In this document: piece by piece, positions 1 to 12,127 of the stretch | Numbering within the stretch: the first letter of the stretch is position 1 | How the letters are laid out: the number at the start of each line of letters is the position of its first letter | Assembly: GCA_018697195.1 (NCBI GenBank) | Contig: CM031870.1 | Span: 5,322,819 to 5,386,818, forward strand | Source: Certhia americana | Taxonomy: Eukaryota > Chordata > Aves > Passeriformes > Certhiidae | Direction of reading: 5' to 3' | Length of the DNA stretch: 64,000 nucleotides | The notes under the pieces: generated by a model | Told to the model about the DNA's origin: nothing | The model's input: the letters and a program-made list of their open reading frames with translations, nothing else | Databases searched by the model: none | Program-made: the position numbers and the translations under genes

Positions 1-235
1 TCCTTCTCTTCTCTCAGACTCTTTAAGAACATTGGCTGGAAAATCATTTTCTTAGAGCGGTTCCAGTTTCTTCATCCATCGCGACCAGTGCTTGGGAGAG
101 ATTAGTATGTTCAACTGAGATCGAGTCTGGGTGGCTGCTGTATCCGAGCTGGGCTTGTGCTTTGGCTTGGGCTGGTTTTTTTTGGCTGCAAAACTGTCTG
201 ATGGCACAACTGCAACATAAAGGTTAAATATGGCA
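1..235. other. Upstream flank of the putative promoter, nothing recognised
   Basis: Mixed-composition sequence with a few CpGs near position 81 and no simple repeat. It precedes the purine tracts and the promoter-like block. I see no open frame or splice signal I would defend. It could be distal promoter, or an upstream untranslated exon of the same gene. Confidence 0.4.
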
Positions 236-418
236 CAGGAAAAAAAGAAAAGAGGGGGGAGAAGGAAGGATTAGAGGAAAGAAACTAATATAAATCAGTA
301 GAGGTTCTTTTTAGCGAAGAGGTCTTTGATCTCTGCTGGGTCTTACAGATCTTTCTTTTAAAGAGAGACAGAGAAAGGAAGAGAGAAGGGGGGAGAGAAG
401 GGAAAAGCGGGGAGAGAT
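236..418. repeat. Two polypurine (GA-rich) tracts
   Basis: The plus strand is almost purely A and G at about 238-285 and again at about 359-418, with several runs of four to six G. Such polypurine-polypyrimidine DNA is common just upstream of vertebrate promoters, where it can bind GAGA/MAZ/SP-type zinc-finger proteins or form triplex (H-DNA). A complementary-type pyrimidine tract follows at 627-667. The composition is seen directly; any function is inferred from its position next to the promoter-like elements. Confidence 0.6.
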
Positions 419-551
419 CTTTGGCAGGTGCAGAGTGAAAACCTCTTTCAGCTACACTGAATTCTGGAGACTGGTTGGACTAGTAGCTCTGCAGCTCCAG
501 CTTTCAGTGGGTGTGTTAAATATTATGAGCGAGCCATGATTCCTGCCTTCC

Positions 552-746
552 TCACGTCATAGTTAGGAGATTGGCTAAATAAACGCTACAGTGATAGTAA
601 CAGGAAAACCTCAACCAAAAGAGGGTTTTTTTCCCTCCTCTCCTCCCTCCTTCCCACCCCCCCTTTTCATTCTACTGCAGCTCCAACTGGGGCAAGGAGA
701 GGGCGTCTGTTCCACAAAGGTTTGGGGATAAAAAAAATATATAAAG
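552..746 (+). promoter_or_regulatory. Putative TATA-type core promoter with CRE-like and CCAAT sites
   Basis: Three promoter motifs occur in order on the plus strand. TCACGTCA at 552-559 matches the palindromic CRE (TGACGTCA) at seven of eight bases. ATTGG at 570-574 is an inverted CCAAT box. TATATAAAG at 738-746 is a good TATA box. A pyrimidine-rich stretch (627-667) lies between them. The TATA box predicts transcription starting near 765-775, right at the edge of the CpG-rich block. The CRE-like and CCAAT sites sit about 200 bases above that start, a usual distance. A CRE with a TATA box suggests a cAMP/CREB-inducible or tissue-restricted promoter. The motifs are seen; transcription is inferred. 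Confidence 0.5.
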
Positions 747-764
747 GGGAAAAAAGAAGCGGTA

Positions 765-1161
765 GAGGAGAGAAGAATCTGCACGGAGAGCATTGGGAAG
801 CAGCAGCGCGGTGTGTGCCCGGGCTGCGATCGGCGGCTCTGCCCGTCACTGCCCGGGCTGCCAAGTGGCGCATCGCCCGCTGCCCCCGCCCCCGGCCCGG
901 CAAGGTCAGCCCGGGGAGCCGCTTCCCCGGGAACAGCCTTTCTGCCTAATCCGAGATCCCCCGGGAGCTGCTGTGATCCCCCGGGAGCTGCTGCCCTCCC
1001 TGCTGCTGCCTTCCCCGCGCAGCTGGCTCCGTGTCTGGCTGGCCCAGTGGGCTAATGGGAGTGATGGCCTTGGGGCCAGCGCAGCCCGGAGAGTGCTGTT
1101 GGCAGCTGTCTAAGAGCGAGGGCACTCTAGAGGAAGGAACGAGCTGTTCCTGGTTCTCCAG
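765..1161 (+). other. CpG island / putative first exon (mostly 5' UTR)
   Basis: CpG density rises sharply from about 780 to 1110, and the sequence is very GC-rich, unlike the rest of the window. It starts about 25 bases below the TATA box, so it fits a plus-strand first exon. Possible splice donors are AAG|GTCAGC (exon end 904) and CAG|GTGATC (exon end 1161). Open frames beginning near 793 and 813 start on non-ATG codons and give proline/arginine/alanine-rich translations typical of GC-rich untranslated DNA. The first ATG with a good context (G at -3 and +4) is at 1064. It stays open for 33 codons up to the donor at 1161/1162. I do not recognise the peptide or the gene. Confidence 0.45.
955..994. 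repeat. 20-bp tandem duplication in the CpG island
   Basis: Two adjacent 20-base units (955-974 and 975-994) differ at a single base, and each contains CCCCCGGGAGCTGCTG. It looks like a recent slippage duplication inside the putative first exon. Each unit carries a CCCGGG core, so the duplication doubles a possible GC-box-type element. Confidence 0.85.
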
Positions 1162-1165
1162 GTGA

Positions 1166-4100
1166 TCAGGCAGGGATGCTCAGAACTGGCAGAATCAGGC
1201 ACGGACTCAGATTTCTGTCTTTGGGCAGAGTTTCCCTGGGTTCTGTGGTCCATAGCAGAGCACCAGCAGTTGTTGAGTTGGGCTGTAGGAGGACTGAGAA
1301 AGATAAAGTGCTTGCTCTGACCCACCACCACCTTTCCACAGAACCATCTCAGTGCTGAATGTGGCAGTCCATTTTTTCCTGCATTAAACCACATTGAAAT
1401 GTTTCTTTTCCTCAGAAAATCTTCCCCCATCCACCAGGCTCCATCCAGCACTGTTCCCTTACTGGCACTTCTGCCCTGCGCCTGCACTCTCTGAAGCACA
1501 CCCGTGCAGTGTTATAGTGTCACCATGGTTTGCACAAGGAAAATCACTGAGTTTCCAGCAGGAAAAAAAGATTGATGAACAACAACAACAGCAAAAAAAG
1601 ATTTAACAGGACCATGATTCTATGGGCTGCTCTGTACTTTTGTGGAGAGACAAAACTTGATGTCCTAGGGAGACCTTGGATTCCTAGGGTTCAGAGGTAC
1701 ACCTGGATCCTTCAAGTGCAGGTGTACTTAGTCACAGGAAAACATTTTGTTACAGAGCCAGAAGCAAGGCTTTCTGTCTTTTTCCGCTTTTTTTCACCAA
1801 GAGCAGCGTGGACAAAAGCTGTCTGGACAGCTGACTACATGGCTGATGGAGGAGGGCAGCAGAAGCCAGTGAGGGGTGAGTGCAGGGTACATGGCTCCCT
1901 GTGTATCACTCTGTGTGTTTTTTTTTAAGGAGTTTTGGGGGAGCTGTTTGTAGTACTTCAAGTGAGGATAGATAATATGACACATTATCTCCTTTGGCAA
2001 GGCACAGTAACATTTGTAGGTTGCAAATTTTAGCTACATGGGGTTTTTTTTCTTAGTGTTGGCCCTTGTGAAGTCCATGGTGTTAGATGGGGGTGAAACT
2101 GAAGAGGTCTGCAAAGAAAGTTGCAAATTACTTAAATGAGTTCTTGAAGTTGTTTAAATTTACATTACAGTAAAAGAACATTGTGTCAAATGTCATAACT
2201 CCATGTGTAAGAGTTACATAATGAAAGGGAGACTGGCTCTGAAATATAACACAAGCAACTAGATGCAGTTAATTACATGACTTCCAAGAGGTGAAAATGA
2301 CAATACTGTGAACAAGTAACTAATTCTTTGAAACTAACAAGTTTTTGTTTTCATCAGCGTGATCTTTAGTGCATGCTGGCTATTTAGTTAAGTGTCGTTT
2401 CATCTGAATTGTGTCTGCCTGTAAACTGCATCTCCCTGTCTTCCATGAGGGGTTTATTCCTTGAGCCTTTGAAACAATTGAGTTTTATCTCAGTTTGTGG
2501 GATTGGTAGATGTACTGTATTCTCCTCTGTAACTGACTTTTGTGGACAGGTTTTGCCTGGACCAAAGTGCCCCAGAAATGTGAATAAAAGAGAGCTGTCT
2601 CTGCATTTGTATCTCAACTTCAGTATCCACAAATGCCTTTAGCCACTGATTGGTCATCTGTGAAATAGGATGCACTGGCCAGTTGGCAAACCCTGGCAGA
2701 GAGTGAGCTTGTGGCTTTGCTTTGGACTATGGGAAATGCATAATTCCTTGTTTCCTGAGCCTTTCTTCCTCTGTCCTGAAGGCTGGCAATGATCAGCACC
2801 AGCAGTGTGTTACAGCCCCTCTGTGCCTCCAAGCTGTGCTGATTGGTGAAGCCAAGGGAATGAAGCCAGAGCCCAGCTGGCTCTTCCCAAACCCCTGTGG
2901 TTCCCCCTGTAGCCCATCACACAGGAGGATACAGGAGGGAGGAGCCCACCTGTTCTCTTATGGACCTTTTCCATGAGCAGGTGCAAGGGCACAGCCCTGC
3001 TCTTGTCCTGGAGTCACTGTGCCTTGGGTGTGAGTGAAGGGGCCTCTCTCACCTCTCTAATCATCTGCTTGGAAACACAAAACCAGTGCCAATCTCACAT
3101 TTGTGGTCCTGCTGGTGACCCTGTGGGGTTGGCAGGGAGCCTGCTGTTCTGGCCAGGGAGATAGGAGCTGAAGGATCTGCAAGGCTGGGAGGGCTGAGGT
3201 GGTTTGTGATCAGAAAGCCACAGATTATTGATGCCACTGGGAGTGGCTGCAGGTCAGGATAGCCTGAAAATTGGATGGCAGGGGACAGACAGACTCAGGG
3301 ACTGGGTTTAAGGTATTCCAAGGCCAGTGCAGCTTCCCAGGACAACCTCGTTGCTGGCCCTGGGCAAGCGTGAGCTTGGTGCAATAGAGTCTGTGCTTGT
3401 GCTGGGATCTGGGGGTTGTGTGATCCACAAGGGGAAGGGTTCCCCTTTTCTGCTGCAAGGGGAGAAATGGGGATTTGTGTCCAGTCAGCTGGATTTCAGT
3501 CCTACATCCCTGTCCATGTATTGTGAATCCCAAACCCCATCCCCTTTCAGCACAAATGCAATATTTGCAAGCAAGTTATCTCCTCTGGCTGCAAACATTT
3601 GCCTTCAAGACTTGATAAAATCGCCAAAATTTTTGGTAACTGCTGATTATTGTTCAAGCAGGCTTTTAAGTACCAAACTTGTGTGCATAGAGCCACAGGG
3701 CCTTTGTAATCATGTCCGATTTAGGCAGTTGCTAGTTAGAGGTAGAAGATAGTTGTTTATTATTTAATTTTCCAAGTTTACTTGGTCTTGGTAAGGAATA
3801 TTTGAATATTCCTCCTTAACTAAACTCTACACCTTCATATAGAATTCCAGTATGTGGCAAAGAGCTTTTCATTTCTGCTGTGCTGTGTGTTGGACCAGCA
3901 TTACCCCAGTAATTACTGGCATTATGGAAACAAGAAAATAATAAATCCTTAGTGGAATATGATGACATCAATAAGTTATCGCATACAACTCATTTCAATA
4001 ATATAAATGAAATCAAGGCCCTTACATCAACTCTTTATTTTATTTTTGGTCATTGAATTAGGGTGGAATTAGGGAGGAAAATCTTTCCTCTCTTTTATTG

Positions 4101-7100
4101 AAGTGCTTGAATGTTACTGGGAATTTCACATTGAATTGCTACAATCACAAGCCAGGATTGCTTTGGATCTAACAGGCTTTTTAATTTCATATTACAAGTT
4201 GGCACTCAGAACTTCTTTGCATGTTCTACCTTTGCTTTTGTTTAATAATACAATCAAGAATTCAGGAGGGGTTACTGTTGTATGTCCTGGCATTTCTCCA
4301 TTGTTTTGTGCATGAATTAATAGCTTATCTGCTGCTGAAATCTGTGTAGATGTTTATTTTTCCCCGTTTTTTCCTGCCTGCCTCACTGAGCAGTGACAAT
4401 GGCCAACGTACGTGATAGTGTATTCAGGTAAATAAATGAAGCATGGTTTTGGGTGAGTAAACATACCCAGCTATTATTTTCTGTTATAACGGTTTACAGC
4501 CTCCTGATGTAAAGCCTGAATGCAGCAGGGTAAGCTGTAAGTCAGGCCTGATTGCACATTTTGAATCAGTGTAATATTTTTATTGTTACTTCTAATGGAA
4601 AAATGGATTTTGCTTTCTGAGAGCCTCTGTCTATGATGGTGGAAGTCCTGAGGGCATCTCATGCCTTGCCCCTGTGGCCATGCTGCCCAGGGTCCTCTTC
4701 CTGCTCTCCTTCTCCTTCCTCCCTCTGAAGATTCATGTGCTGACCTAATTTATTGGTGCTTTGCCTTATAAACACAGATCACACTGGCACTCTGATGGGT
4801 ACTGCATATTAACCTCCCACACTGCCAAAATCACTTTTATTGCTGAGGAATACACATGGTACTGAACAGGAGGTGATTCCATAAGCTTGATTTCACTGTC
4901 AGCTTTTTCTGTGTATGAAGAATCAGCAACACATGATTCGAGGGGTGTGCTGATATTTTTTTCAACAATGCATACTAATGTTCTTTTGGCTGCCTTCTGG
5001 CCCAGGTTTTTGCTAGGTGTTTGGTATATTTTTGAATGAATCTCGACCAAATTTCCACTCCCAAATCATAGAGAGGCAGTGTGGTCACCCGCTCCTTCCC
5101 GTGGTGGCTTTGCTAGGGTTGCCTGAAGGGGCACTGAGCTGCAAGCTGGAGCTGCATAGTGCTGAAAGGAGGGGTTGATTCTGTCAGATCATCAGGGCTG
5201 GGCAAAGCAGGGCTCTGTGTGGAAACACATCATCAGCCTCTACTGATTTCAGAAAGGCAAAGCTTCCAGCTCCAGCCTTTTGCTTTTGAGTGTTCCCATT
5301 CTTTAATTTGGGACACAATATTCTGGATGATCTAAACCCCCAGGGATTTCTTGATCAACCTGTTGAAAGCACTGAGCTGGTTATTCTATTAAAGCAGTGG
5401 AACAGGAGGTTTTTTCCCTGCCTGTTTGTTACTTCTCAGCTGTTGCTGCTGCAGATCAAGGGTTGGCTCCTCAGCTGGTATCAACTGGCCCTGGTTTCAA
5501 TGAAATGCCATCTAATTATATCAGCTGAGGTTCTGGGCCACAATGCTTAATTCTTCCACTGTTTGGAACAAAGAGCTGCCTGGCCATGCAAGAACAAAAT
5601 TCTTGTTGTTGCTGGAGTGATGGGGTTGGGCCTGTGGAGGGATCACATTTGCTGGAGGCATTCAAGTGGAGTAGTGATCTTGCATATAGCTACATTACAG
5701 AGGGGCTGAGAAATAACCTTCCTAAGTGGTAGGATGTTATAAAGAAAATTAGTTGTTAGGAGTTTGTGTTCTTATCTAAAAATTATCCCTGAGACCAAGT
5801 CAAAACAAATTATCTTGATGTGCATGACATAAGAGCATGCACTGCTTGAGTTATCGTAATTTCATCTTCTTATAGAAACTAATTCCTCTAAAACTAATTG
5901 TGATCAAATAGCCTGTGTTCCTTGTGGACTTGCTGAGTTAGAGCATGAGTCTCTGTAAAGCATAGAAAACATGGCTTGCTAAATTACACATAAAATAATT
6001 TTGCAGTTTCAGTGAAACTGAGGAAGCTACCTGATTTATGCCAGGAAAAAATGTATGCTGATGCTAAAACAAGGCATAGCTACACATGCACACAGAAAGC
6101 TTCTGCCTGCTGCAGTGTGCAGTCACACACGGGCCCATTGCAGTGCATCCAGAACTATGAACAGCTTCATTGTATGTGGATCTCTTCTGGGAGTTCTTTA
6201 TTTTTTTATTATTTTAGTTTAATTTTGATTTGTAGGGATGTTTTGACATCTCAACTTGAGCTTTTTTCTACTTGGATGGCTAATTTTTCAATCAGATCAT
6301 TAAGAAAACCCCACCTGAGACACTGAGAACAAACCACAAGACATTTTAAGCATGTGACAGCCTGAAATAGAAATTAAAATACTAATAGAAACCCTCCTGG
6401 GAGAGTCTTACAACTAGGCTGTGTATCCTAATAGGCTGTGAATTACTCTGCCCCTGGGAGTCACCAGGATTCTCCCCAACTTGGATGCTCCTTGCCAATG
6501 TGATTCTGAGAAGTTGCTTCTGTTCTGTCCCCCGTGTCTGATGGGAAGGATACCCTGGAGCATTTTGAGATCTATTAATAAAAGCCACTACAGGAGGGAA
6601 ATGGTGGTATTTTAGGTCTTGCTTCTTTGGAGAATAATTCATACTCCTGACTTTAACCCCATGAGAGATTCAGAATCCCCAAAATATTCTTTACAGGAAG
6701 GTCTGAAACACTGGGACTTGGGGTGAGTCCTCGAGTCATGAAACCCTTTAAACTTGGCAGTGTCCTTATTTCTTGGCTTGGTGGGAGCTTCCTTCCTGGT
6801 GAGTTGCCCCTTGCCCTGTGGTTTGGGCCTCTCCTTGCCCCCTTCTGCCCGGGCACTCCACTGCTGCTGTAACCCTGCTGAGGCAGCTGCTCTTGTCCCA
6901 GAGTGTGCAGTTCCAGGATTAACCCCTTCTAGCCTGAATTAGGGTGGGCCCAGGGCTGGCTTGGCCTTGATGGGGAGTCTGCTGTTATTTTGCCAAGGGA
7001 GGTGGTGATGTCTTCTGGTCTCTCTCCCTCCCTTCCCATCAACAGGATGGGCTTTTTGGGAACTGTTTTGTTGTCAGTGTTTTCTGCTCTTCTAGTGCAA

Positions 7101-7123
7101 ATTTTGTTTTGTTCCCCTGAGGG
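1166..7123. other. Intron-like or intergenic DNA, no gene recognised
   Basis: About 6 kb of CpG-poor sequence, starting right after the possible splice donor, which suits a long first intron. Open frames are short and unsupported. Small simple stretches occur, such as an AAC/AG-rich run near 1575-1600. Positions 6640-7120 are somewhat GC-richer but have no CpG cluster. A MIR-like scrap near 2650-2676 is listed separately. No tRNA-like, snoRNA-like or LTR-like sequence was seen. Confidence 0.5.
2650..2676 (+). mobile_element. Possible MIR SINE fragment
   Basis: The stretch TCATCTGTGAAATAGG resembles the conserved end of the MIR (CORE-SINE) box that reads as splice-like TTTCCTCATCTGTAAAATGG in the family. 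Only about 16 bases match and the surroundings do not extend the match, so this is a weak call. Ancient MIR remnants are known in amniote genomes, including birds. Confidence 0.25.
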
Positions 7124-7173
7124 TTTTTTTTTTTTTTTTTTTGTTTCTTTTTTTTTTTTTTTTTTTTTTTTTT
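7124..7173. repeat. Long poly-T tract
   Basis: Nineteen T (7124-7142), a short GTTTC interruption, then 26 T (7148-7173). On the minus strand this could be the poly(A) tail of a retroposed copy, but the adjoining sequence on the right (from 7174) has no AATAAA in the expected place. Its length is uncertain because homopolymers are error-prone in sequencing. Confidence 0.9.
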
Positions 7174-10100
7174 AATACTGTCTCACTTTCTGGATTGTTC
7201 TTTTTGCTGTGTTGCAGTGTACATTATAGTGATTAGATGTGGCTATTTTGCATTTGCTGTTGAAGTTTGGAGGTGTGTAGCCCTTGTGGTAAAGCAGCTG
7301 TGCTGTTATGGTGGAAGGATGATCTATGAGTTTGGGAATGTGTCAGGGTGCTGGGGGCAAGTTTGGTTTCTGTATCCATTTTGTCTTGTCAAGCCTTGGG
7401 CTTCTCCAAGGCATGGGTTCAAAAACATTTGAGACAATTTATGTGCCTGGACTGGAGGCATAATTGCCATAGACTCCCTTGTAAATCAGACCTAATTGCC
7501 TTTGGTTTTGTCATTTAGCTGAGAGACCAGCATGGTTTTCTACGTACAGGTTGGAGTAATAAGATTTGATTTATCTGCTCTGTCTCTTCAGAGAGGGGTG
7601 CTTTGGGGCAGGTTTCTGTGTTCTGAGTTTGTACAGACCCTACAGCAAGTGATCTGTGTCCTCAGGTGAAATACAGGTTGGAAGGAATGTGGGATGATAT
7701 CCACACACAGCACCTGTAATCTAGGGGTGAAAGGAGTTGCTCACTTACTTTCACTGCTGGAAGATAAAACTTCAGGCAGTTGCCAAGAAATGTGTCAAGG
7801 TTGTGACTCTCAGGTGGGCTGGAAACACGAATATCAGACATGCAAAGTGAAAGTGGCTTCCAGAGAAGGCTGTGTCCTTGTTGGGTTCTTTGAAGATTGA
7901 GGTAACTTAAAAAGAAGGGGGGAGAAAAAAGGTTTCCATGGAAATTTTTGAAGCCAGACGAGTGAATATTGGTGTTTGCTTTGTTCTGTGTTCTTCACAG
8001 CTGACAGAAGTCACAGTGTAAATGGACTTAACTGCTGAGTGACCTTTGACAAAGCCAGATAGGAAGTCTTTGTTGTTGTTGTTGTCAGTGATGGTAATTT
8101 CCTTTTTTTTTTTTTTTTTCAAGGTAAGAAGTCTTTTTCAGTGTGGTGATTCACTAGCTTTAACTGAAACTTTGAGACAGAGACATGGTGACAAGATAGT
8201 GATTGCGGTGAGTAACAAGGCTCAGTCAATTATTGACCAGCCCATCTCAGCACCTTTGTTTTCCTTGCTGGCAAAATATCACAACCTTTATACAAAGAGC
8301 TGAGCCGGCAGGAACCCAGTATTGCTCATTCTGGATGTCACTGTGAGAAATGAACATTTTCTTGTTATAAAGTGAATTGAATTCTCTCCTTGCAAAGTTT
8401 CTTCCCATTATCTTTTGGATTAGTGCTCTGTACAGGGCTGTCTGCTCTGATTTCTGCCCTTTCTCATAGGAAAACATGCAGAAGAGGTAAAAGCCAATGT
8501 AATGGCTGTTTTCTGAAATATTTTAAAAGACACCCTAGTGCAGCCAGCTAGAGCAGGGCTAGGATGGCCCAGATCTCATCTGGAACCCTCCAGACATCAC
8601 TGCCATACATACAAATGCTAATGTGTTGGCTCATATTTCTGAACTCTCCTTCAGGAGGCATATCTGCTGTGGGTTCTGGAGCTAATCATTTCAAGATCAC
8701 ATGAGCTTTGTAGTGAGAGTGACTGCAAAGCTCTGCTATGCTCATATTTTGTGGTGAAAAGGTGCGGCTCCCTTTCTCTTTTTCCAGCTCTTTTCAAATA
8801 TAGATTGTGCTCTTCTGGCAGGTTATCCAGGGTGCAGGGATGGGACTCTTCTGTGCATTTTGCATAGGTGTTACTCCATTCAGCACTGGTGTAGCTCTGA
8901 GAAAGGGTTCATGCTTGAGATCCCTGAAGGGGTAGTGCCATGGTTCAAAGCTTTTCTCCATAATGTGAGGGGAAGAGCCTTTTTCAGTTGGATCTGATTC
9001 CCTCAGCTTGAGGTGAGCCAGCAAAACCTGCCTGGCCTCCTCGTTAGCTCACTGAAATCAACAGAAGTTTGATATTCAAGGACTGAACAGATTAAAGTGA
9101 GAGGCTGGTGAAGCCCTTGCACATAATTCCATCACCAGGAGCAGAGGTCCTGCTCAGCTTGTAGTGGATGACACCATAAATGTGTGCAGAGTTCCTTCCC
9201 AACTCAGTTATGATCACCACTTTTCTGGACAAAATTCTGCAAGACTCAAATCAATGATATTGGAGACCTTCCTGTAAGGCCACAGACATGTTTTGGTTGT
9301 TATCCATAGAGTCCACTTTAGAATTCCAGTCTACAAATGGAGTTGAGGTGGCAAGTCAAGTTCTAGGGGTAATAAAGTGAAAATTATATTTAGTAGTTTC
9401 AGTGTGCAGTGATGCAATAACGTTCCTGGCATCTGATTGCTTCTGTCCCACAGATAACAAATAAGCCATCAAGAAAAATGAAAGTTGCATGAAGAGCAAA
9501 GTAGCAGCAAATTCAAAAATGCATCAAAGACAGCCCATTGAAACTGGCAGAGTTTACAAAAAAGCTTTTGAAAAAACCCAAAAGTTAAAAGGATAAAGAT
9601 CAAAGGAAGAACAAAAGGAAATAGGGACAAATAAATTAAAGAAAAAAAATATGAAGCAAAAGAGCAAAATGTCTGCTACAGAAGGACTGAAAATGAAGGA
9701 CACAGAAAAATAATGTAACAAAGGAATAACAAATGGTGAGATGCAGCTTTGAGTATCATTTGTGTAGGTGTTCGTAAGTGCAATATGAACACTTCTTTTA
9801 TAATTTTGATTTTCTTTTCTTTTATTGTTTCTCAACCAGAAAAGATAATTATAAGTTCCTTCTAATAATAATTACAGGTAGGCTGTGCTTTCTGCCTCTT
9901 GCAGAATCTCGCAGAAATAACGCTGTGGCAAGTCCAGACCTGCTTGGATGCTTTGCTGTGTACCCCTGGCAAAGTGGGTGGGGGTTGCAGATGGCAAAGG
10001 GCAGAGCACTGGAAAGTGCTGGAGTTTGGGTAGGGCTTGGGGGTGTTCCTGACAGTCGGGTGAAGGCTTGTGGAGGATGGGGAGAAGTCTTTGATGGAGG

Positions 10101-10633
10101 TCTGACAATGTGTGACTGGTCCCATCTGCTGCCTATGCAGTGGTGCACAGGAACATGAAGTACTTCTGCAGTCCACGGGGTAATTTATGCACTAAGGAAG
10201 GTTCCATTTGCCAGAGTCTTGTCATGGAGTTAGATGGAAACTCAGTGTGGAGATCAGCATATAAATTAGGGTCAAAAGGTCCCCATATGCCCCCCTGCCC
10301 TGGTGCTCAGGGCACAGCAGCCCTGGGTGAGGGCTGAGGCTGCTCTGACGTGTAGCAGATGCCCAAGCACACTCCAGGGTGATCCCATTACAGAGGCAGC
10401 ACAAACATTACGGAGCTTGATTGCTCTATTTTCCACCTGTTTGGTATTACAAACCTTTGGCAAAATGGGAGTGAAGTGGCCATTGCATCTCATGGGTCCA
10501 AACCATTTCCCTTGTAAGGGAACATTCCTCTCCACACTTGATCTGGCATTTTGGTTTATCCTCAGAAGAGACGCTGACATGGCTGCAAAACAGTTCAGAG
10601 TTCAGTTTTATTTGTACTAAAATGCAAATAGTC
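7174..10633. other. Non-coding DNA with homopolymers, no gene recognised
   Basis: AT-rich unique-looking sequence between the poly-T tract and the first LTR. It holds a GTT-repeat (about 8079-8094), a T17 run (8103-8119) and an A-rich block (9465-9735). Around 9930-10150 the sequence is GC-richer and open in several frames on both strands, but those overlapping translations do not resemble known proteins. Confidence 0.5.
9465..9735. repeat. A-rich, purine-biased low-complexity block
   Basis: The plus strand is dominated by A with interspersed G for about 270 bases, with many AAAG/AAAA words and few T. This strand asymmetry is unlike its flanks. It may be decayed A-rich repeat or simply low-complexity intron. 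No poly(A)-tail-plus-target-duplication structure could be made out. Confidence 0.5.
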
Positions 10634-11310
10634 TGTGGTGAGTTGACCCTAGATGGACACCAGGTACCCACCAAAACTGCTCTATCACTCCAGTCCTCAC
10701 AGCTGGACAGGGGAGGCAAAATACAACAAAAGGCTTGAGGGTTGAGATAAGGGCAGGGAGAGATTAATCAACAATTACTGTTACTGGCAAAGTAGTCTGA
10801 ACTTGTGTAAACAAGTGAAAACCAGTTTGTAAACAGTCAAATCAGAGTAGGATAATGAGAAATTAAATCAAATCTTTCAAATGCCTCCTTTAGGTTCCTT
10901 TCTTCCCAGGCTCAACTTCACTTTTGTTTTCTTTGCCTGCTGCCTCAAAGTGGCACTGGGGGACAGGGAATGGGTCCGTCCCCACAGACTGCAGGGAACT
11001 CTCTATGACATTTGCTCTGACATTTGGAGCACCTCTTACCCCTCCCTCACCAACCTGGGTATCTGCAGGGTGTTGCTCTGGCATAGCCTCTTCTCTCCTG
11101 GCTGCAGTTGTGGAGTTTTGTGGGGTTATTCCCATTCTTAAACAGGTATCCCAGAGATGCCCTGTTACTGGTGGGCCCAGTGGCAGGTCTCTCTTGGAGA
11201 TGGCTGGCATTGGCTCCACTGGGCACAGGGGAAGCTTCTGGCAGCTTCTCACTGAAACCACCCCAGCAGTCCCCCCAACTACCCAAAGCTTGCCATGCAA
11301 AATGAATACA
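10634..11310 (-). mobile_element. Solo LTR of a bird endogenous retrovirus (minus-strand orientation)
   Basis: About 677 bases beginning TGTGGTGAGTTGACCC and ending GCAAAATGAATACA, so it has TG...CA ends. I recognise the whole stretch as an endogenous-retrovirus LTR family that is abundant in passerine genomes; no database name is assigned. In the family the TATA-like and poly(A) signals read on the strand opposite to this window, so the LTR is called minus. The sequence corresponding to the TATA region (near 11130-11150) is mutated. No internal retroviral genes flank it, so it is a solo LTR left by recombination. Clear target-site duplications were not found, and either boundary may be off by a few bases. 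The 202-codon open frame at 10924-11532 lies mostly inside it and is not a gene. Confidence 0.8.
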
Positions 11311-12127
11311 GAACTCTGCCCCAGGGCTTGGCAGTTTGTATGCCCTGGAACCTCCTTCCCACCATTAAATTTATCGTGGCCATGCTCTGCTGCAGCAGCT
11401 CATCTGTTCCTGCCCTGGCAGCAGGAAATGGGGGAAGACAGCAAATGTGCTCCTGGTTGTACCCCACAGGAAGTGCCATCTGAAGTAATTCTGTTCTTCA
11501 GTCGCTGGCACCTGACAGCCAAGAAGGGCTGAGGAACAAACTGCAGTAAAGGGGAGTGAGGAGAGAAAAAAGGACTGAACCTTGAAGAGGTGAGAGACAC
11601 AGCAGTGGCAGTCACTTCTGAAGTCTTTTAATAGAAAATCTTTTTCACCTTTTCTTTGCTCTCCAGACACCAGTGTTCAGAGGGCAGGGGCAACTCCAAC
11701 TGCTGCCAGCTGGATCCTCCAGAGGTGCCGTTCTTTCAGCTTGGGCAGGCTAATACCAGTAGTGGGAAAACTTACCCTGGATGCTGAATATTCACATTTG
11801 CATTCTTGAAACCCAAGCTGAACTTTCATTTAGTCTGAGTCATGATTCAAAAAATAAAATATACATGGATCACAGTTGTGAAGAAAATCAGCAGAAATGG
11901 CTTTTTGGCACAAACATATGCAAGCCGTATTTCTCTAGAAGGAATTTCCCATGGAAATTTAACCTCTGAAGGACACTGAAGTCAAATTAAACAGTAGGTT
12001 TTGTAATGTAAGATGCTATTGTCAATCTGGCAAGTCTGGCAGCCATGGAGGAGTAACACAATATGAAAGAAATGGTATTTAGGGCTAAAAACAAGGAGTT
12101 TGTCCCAGAGTCTGCATTAAAATTGCC
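11311..12127. other. Flank of the LTR, nothing recognised
   Basis: Unique-looking sequence, GC-richer near 11380-11560 and AT-rich after 11780. The open frames crossing from the LTR stop here. No splice or promoter structure was seen. Confidence 0.4.

Noticed and set aside
793..1113. Open frame of 106 codons in the CpG block
   Set aside because: It starts on TTG, and its proline/arginine/alanine-rich translation is what GC-rich untranslated DNA gives.
1600..1640. ATGATTCTATGG, resembling a CR1 terminal octamer
   Set aside because: No repeat of the octamer and no CR1 body upstream.
10924..11532. 202-codon open frame on the plus strand
   Set aside because: It is mostly inside the solo LTR, read antisense to it, and resembles no protein family.
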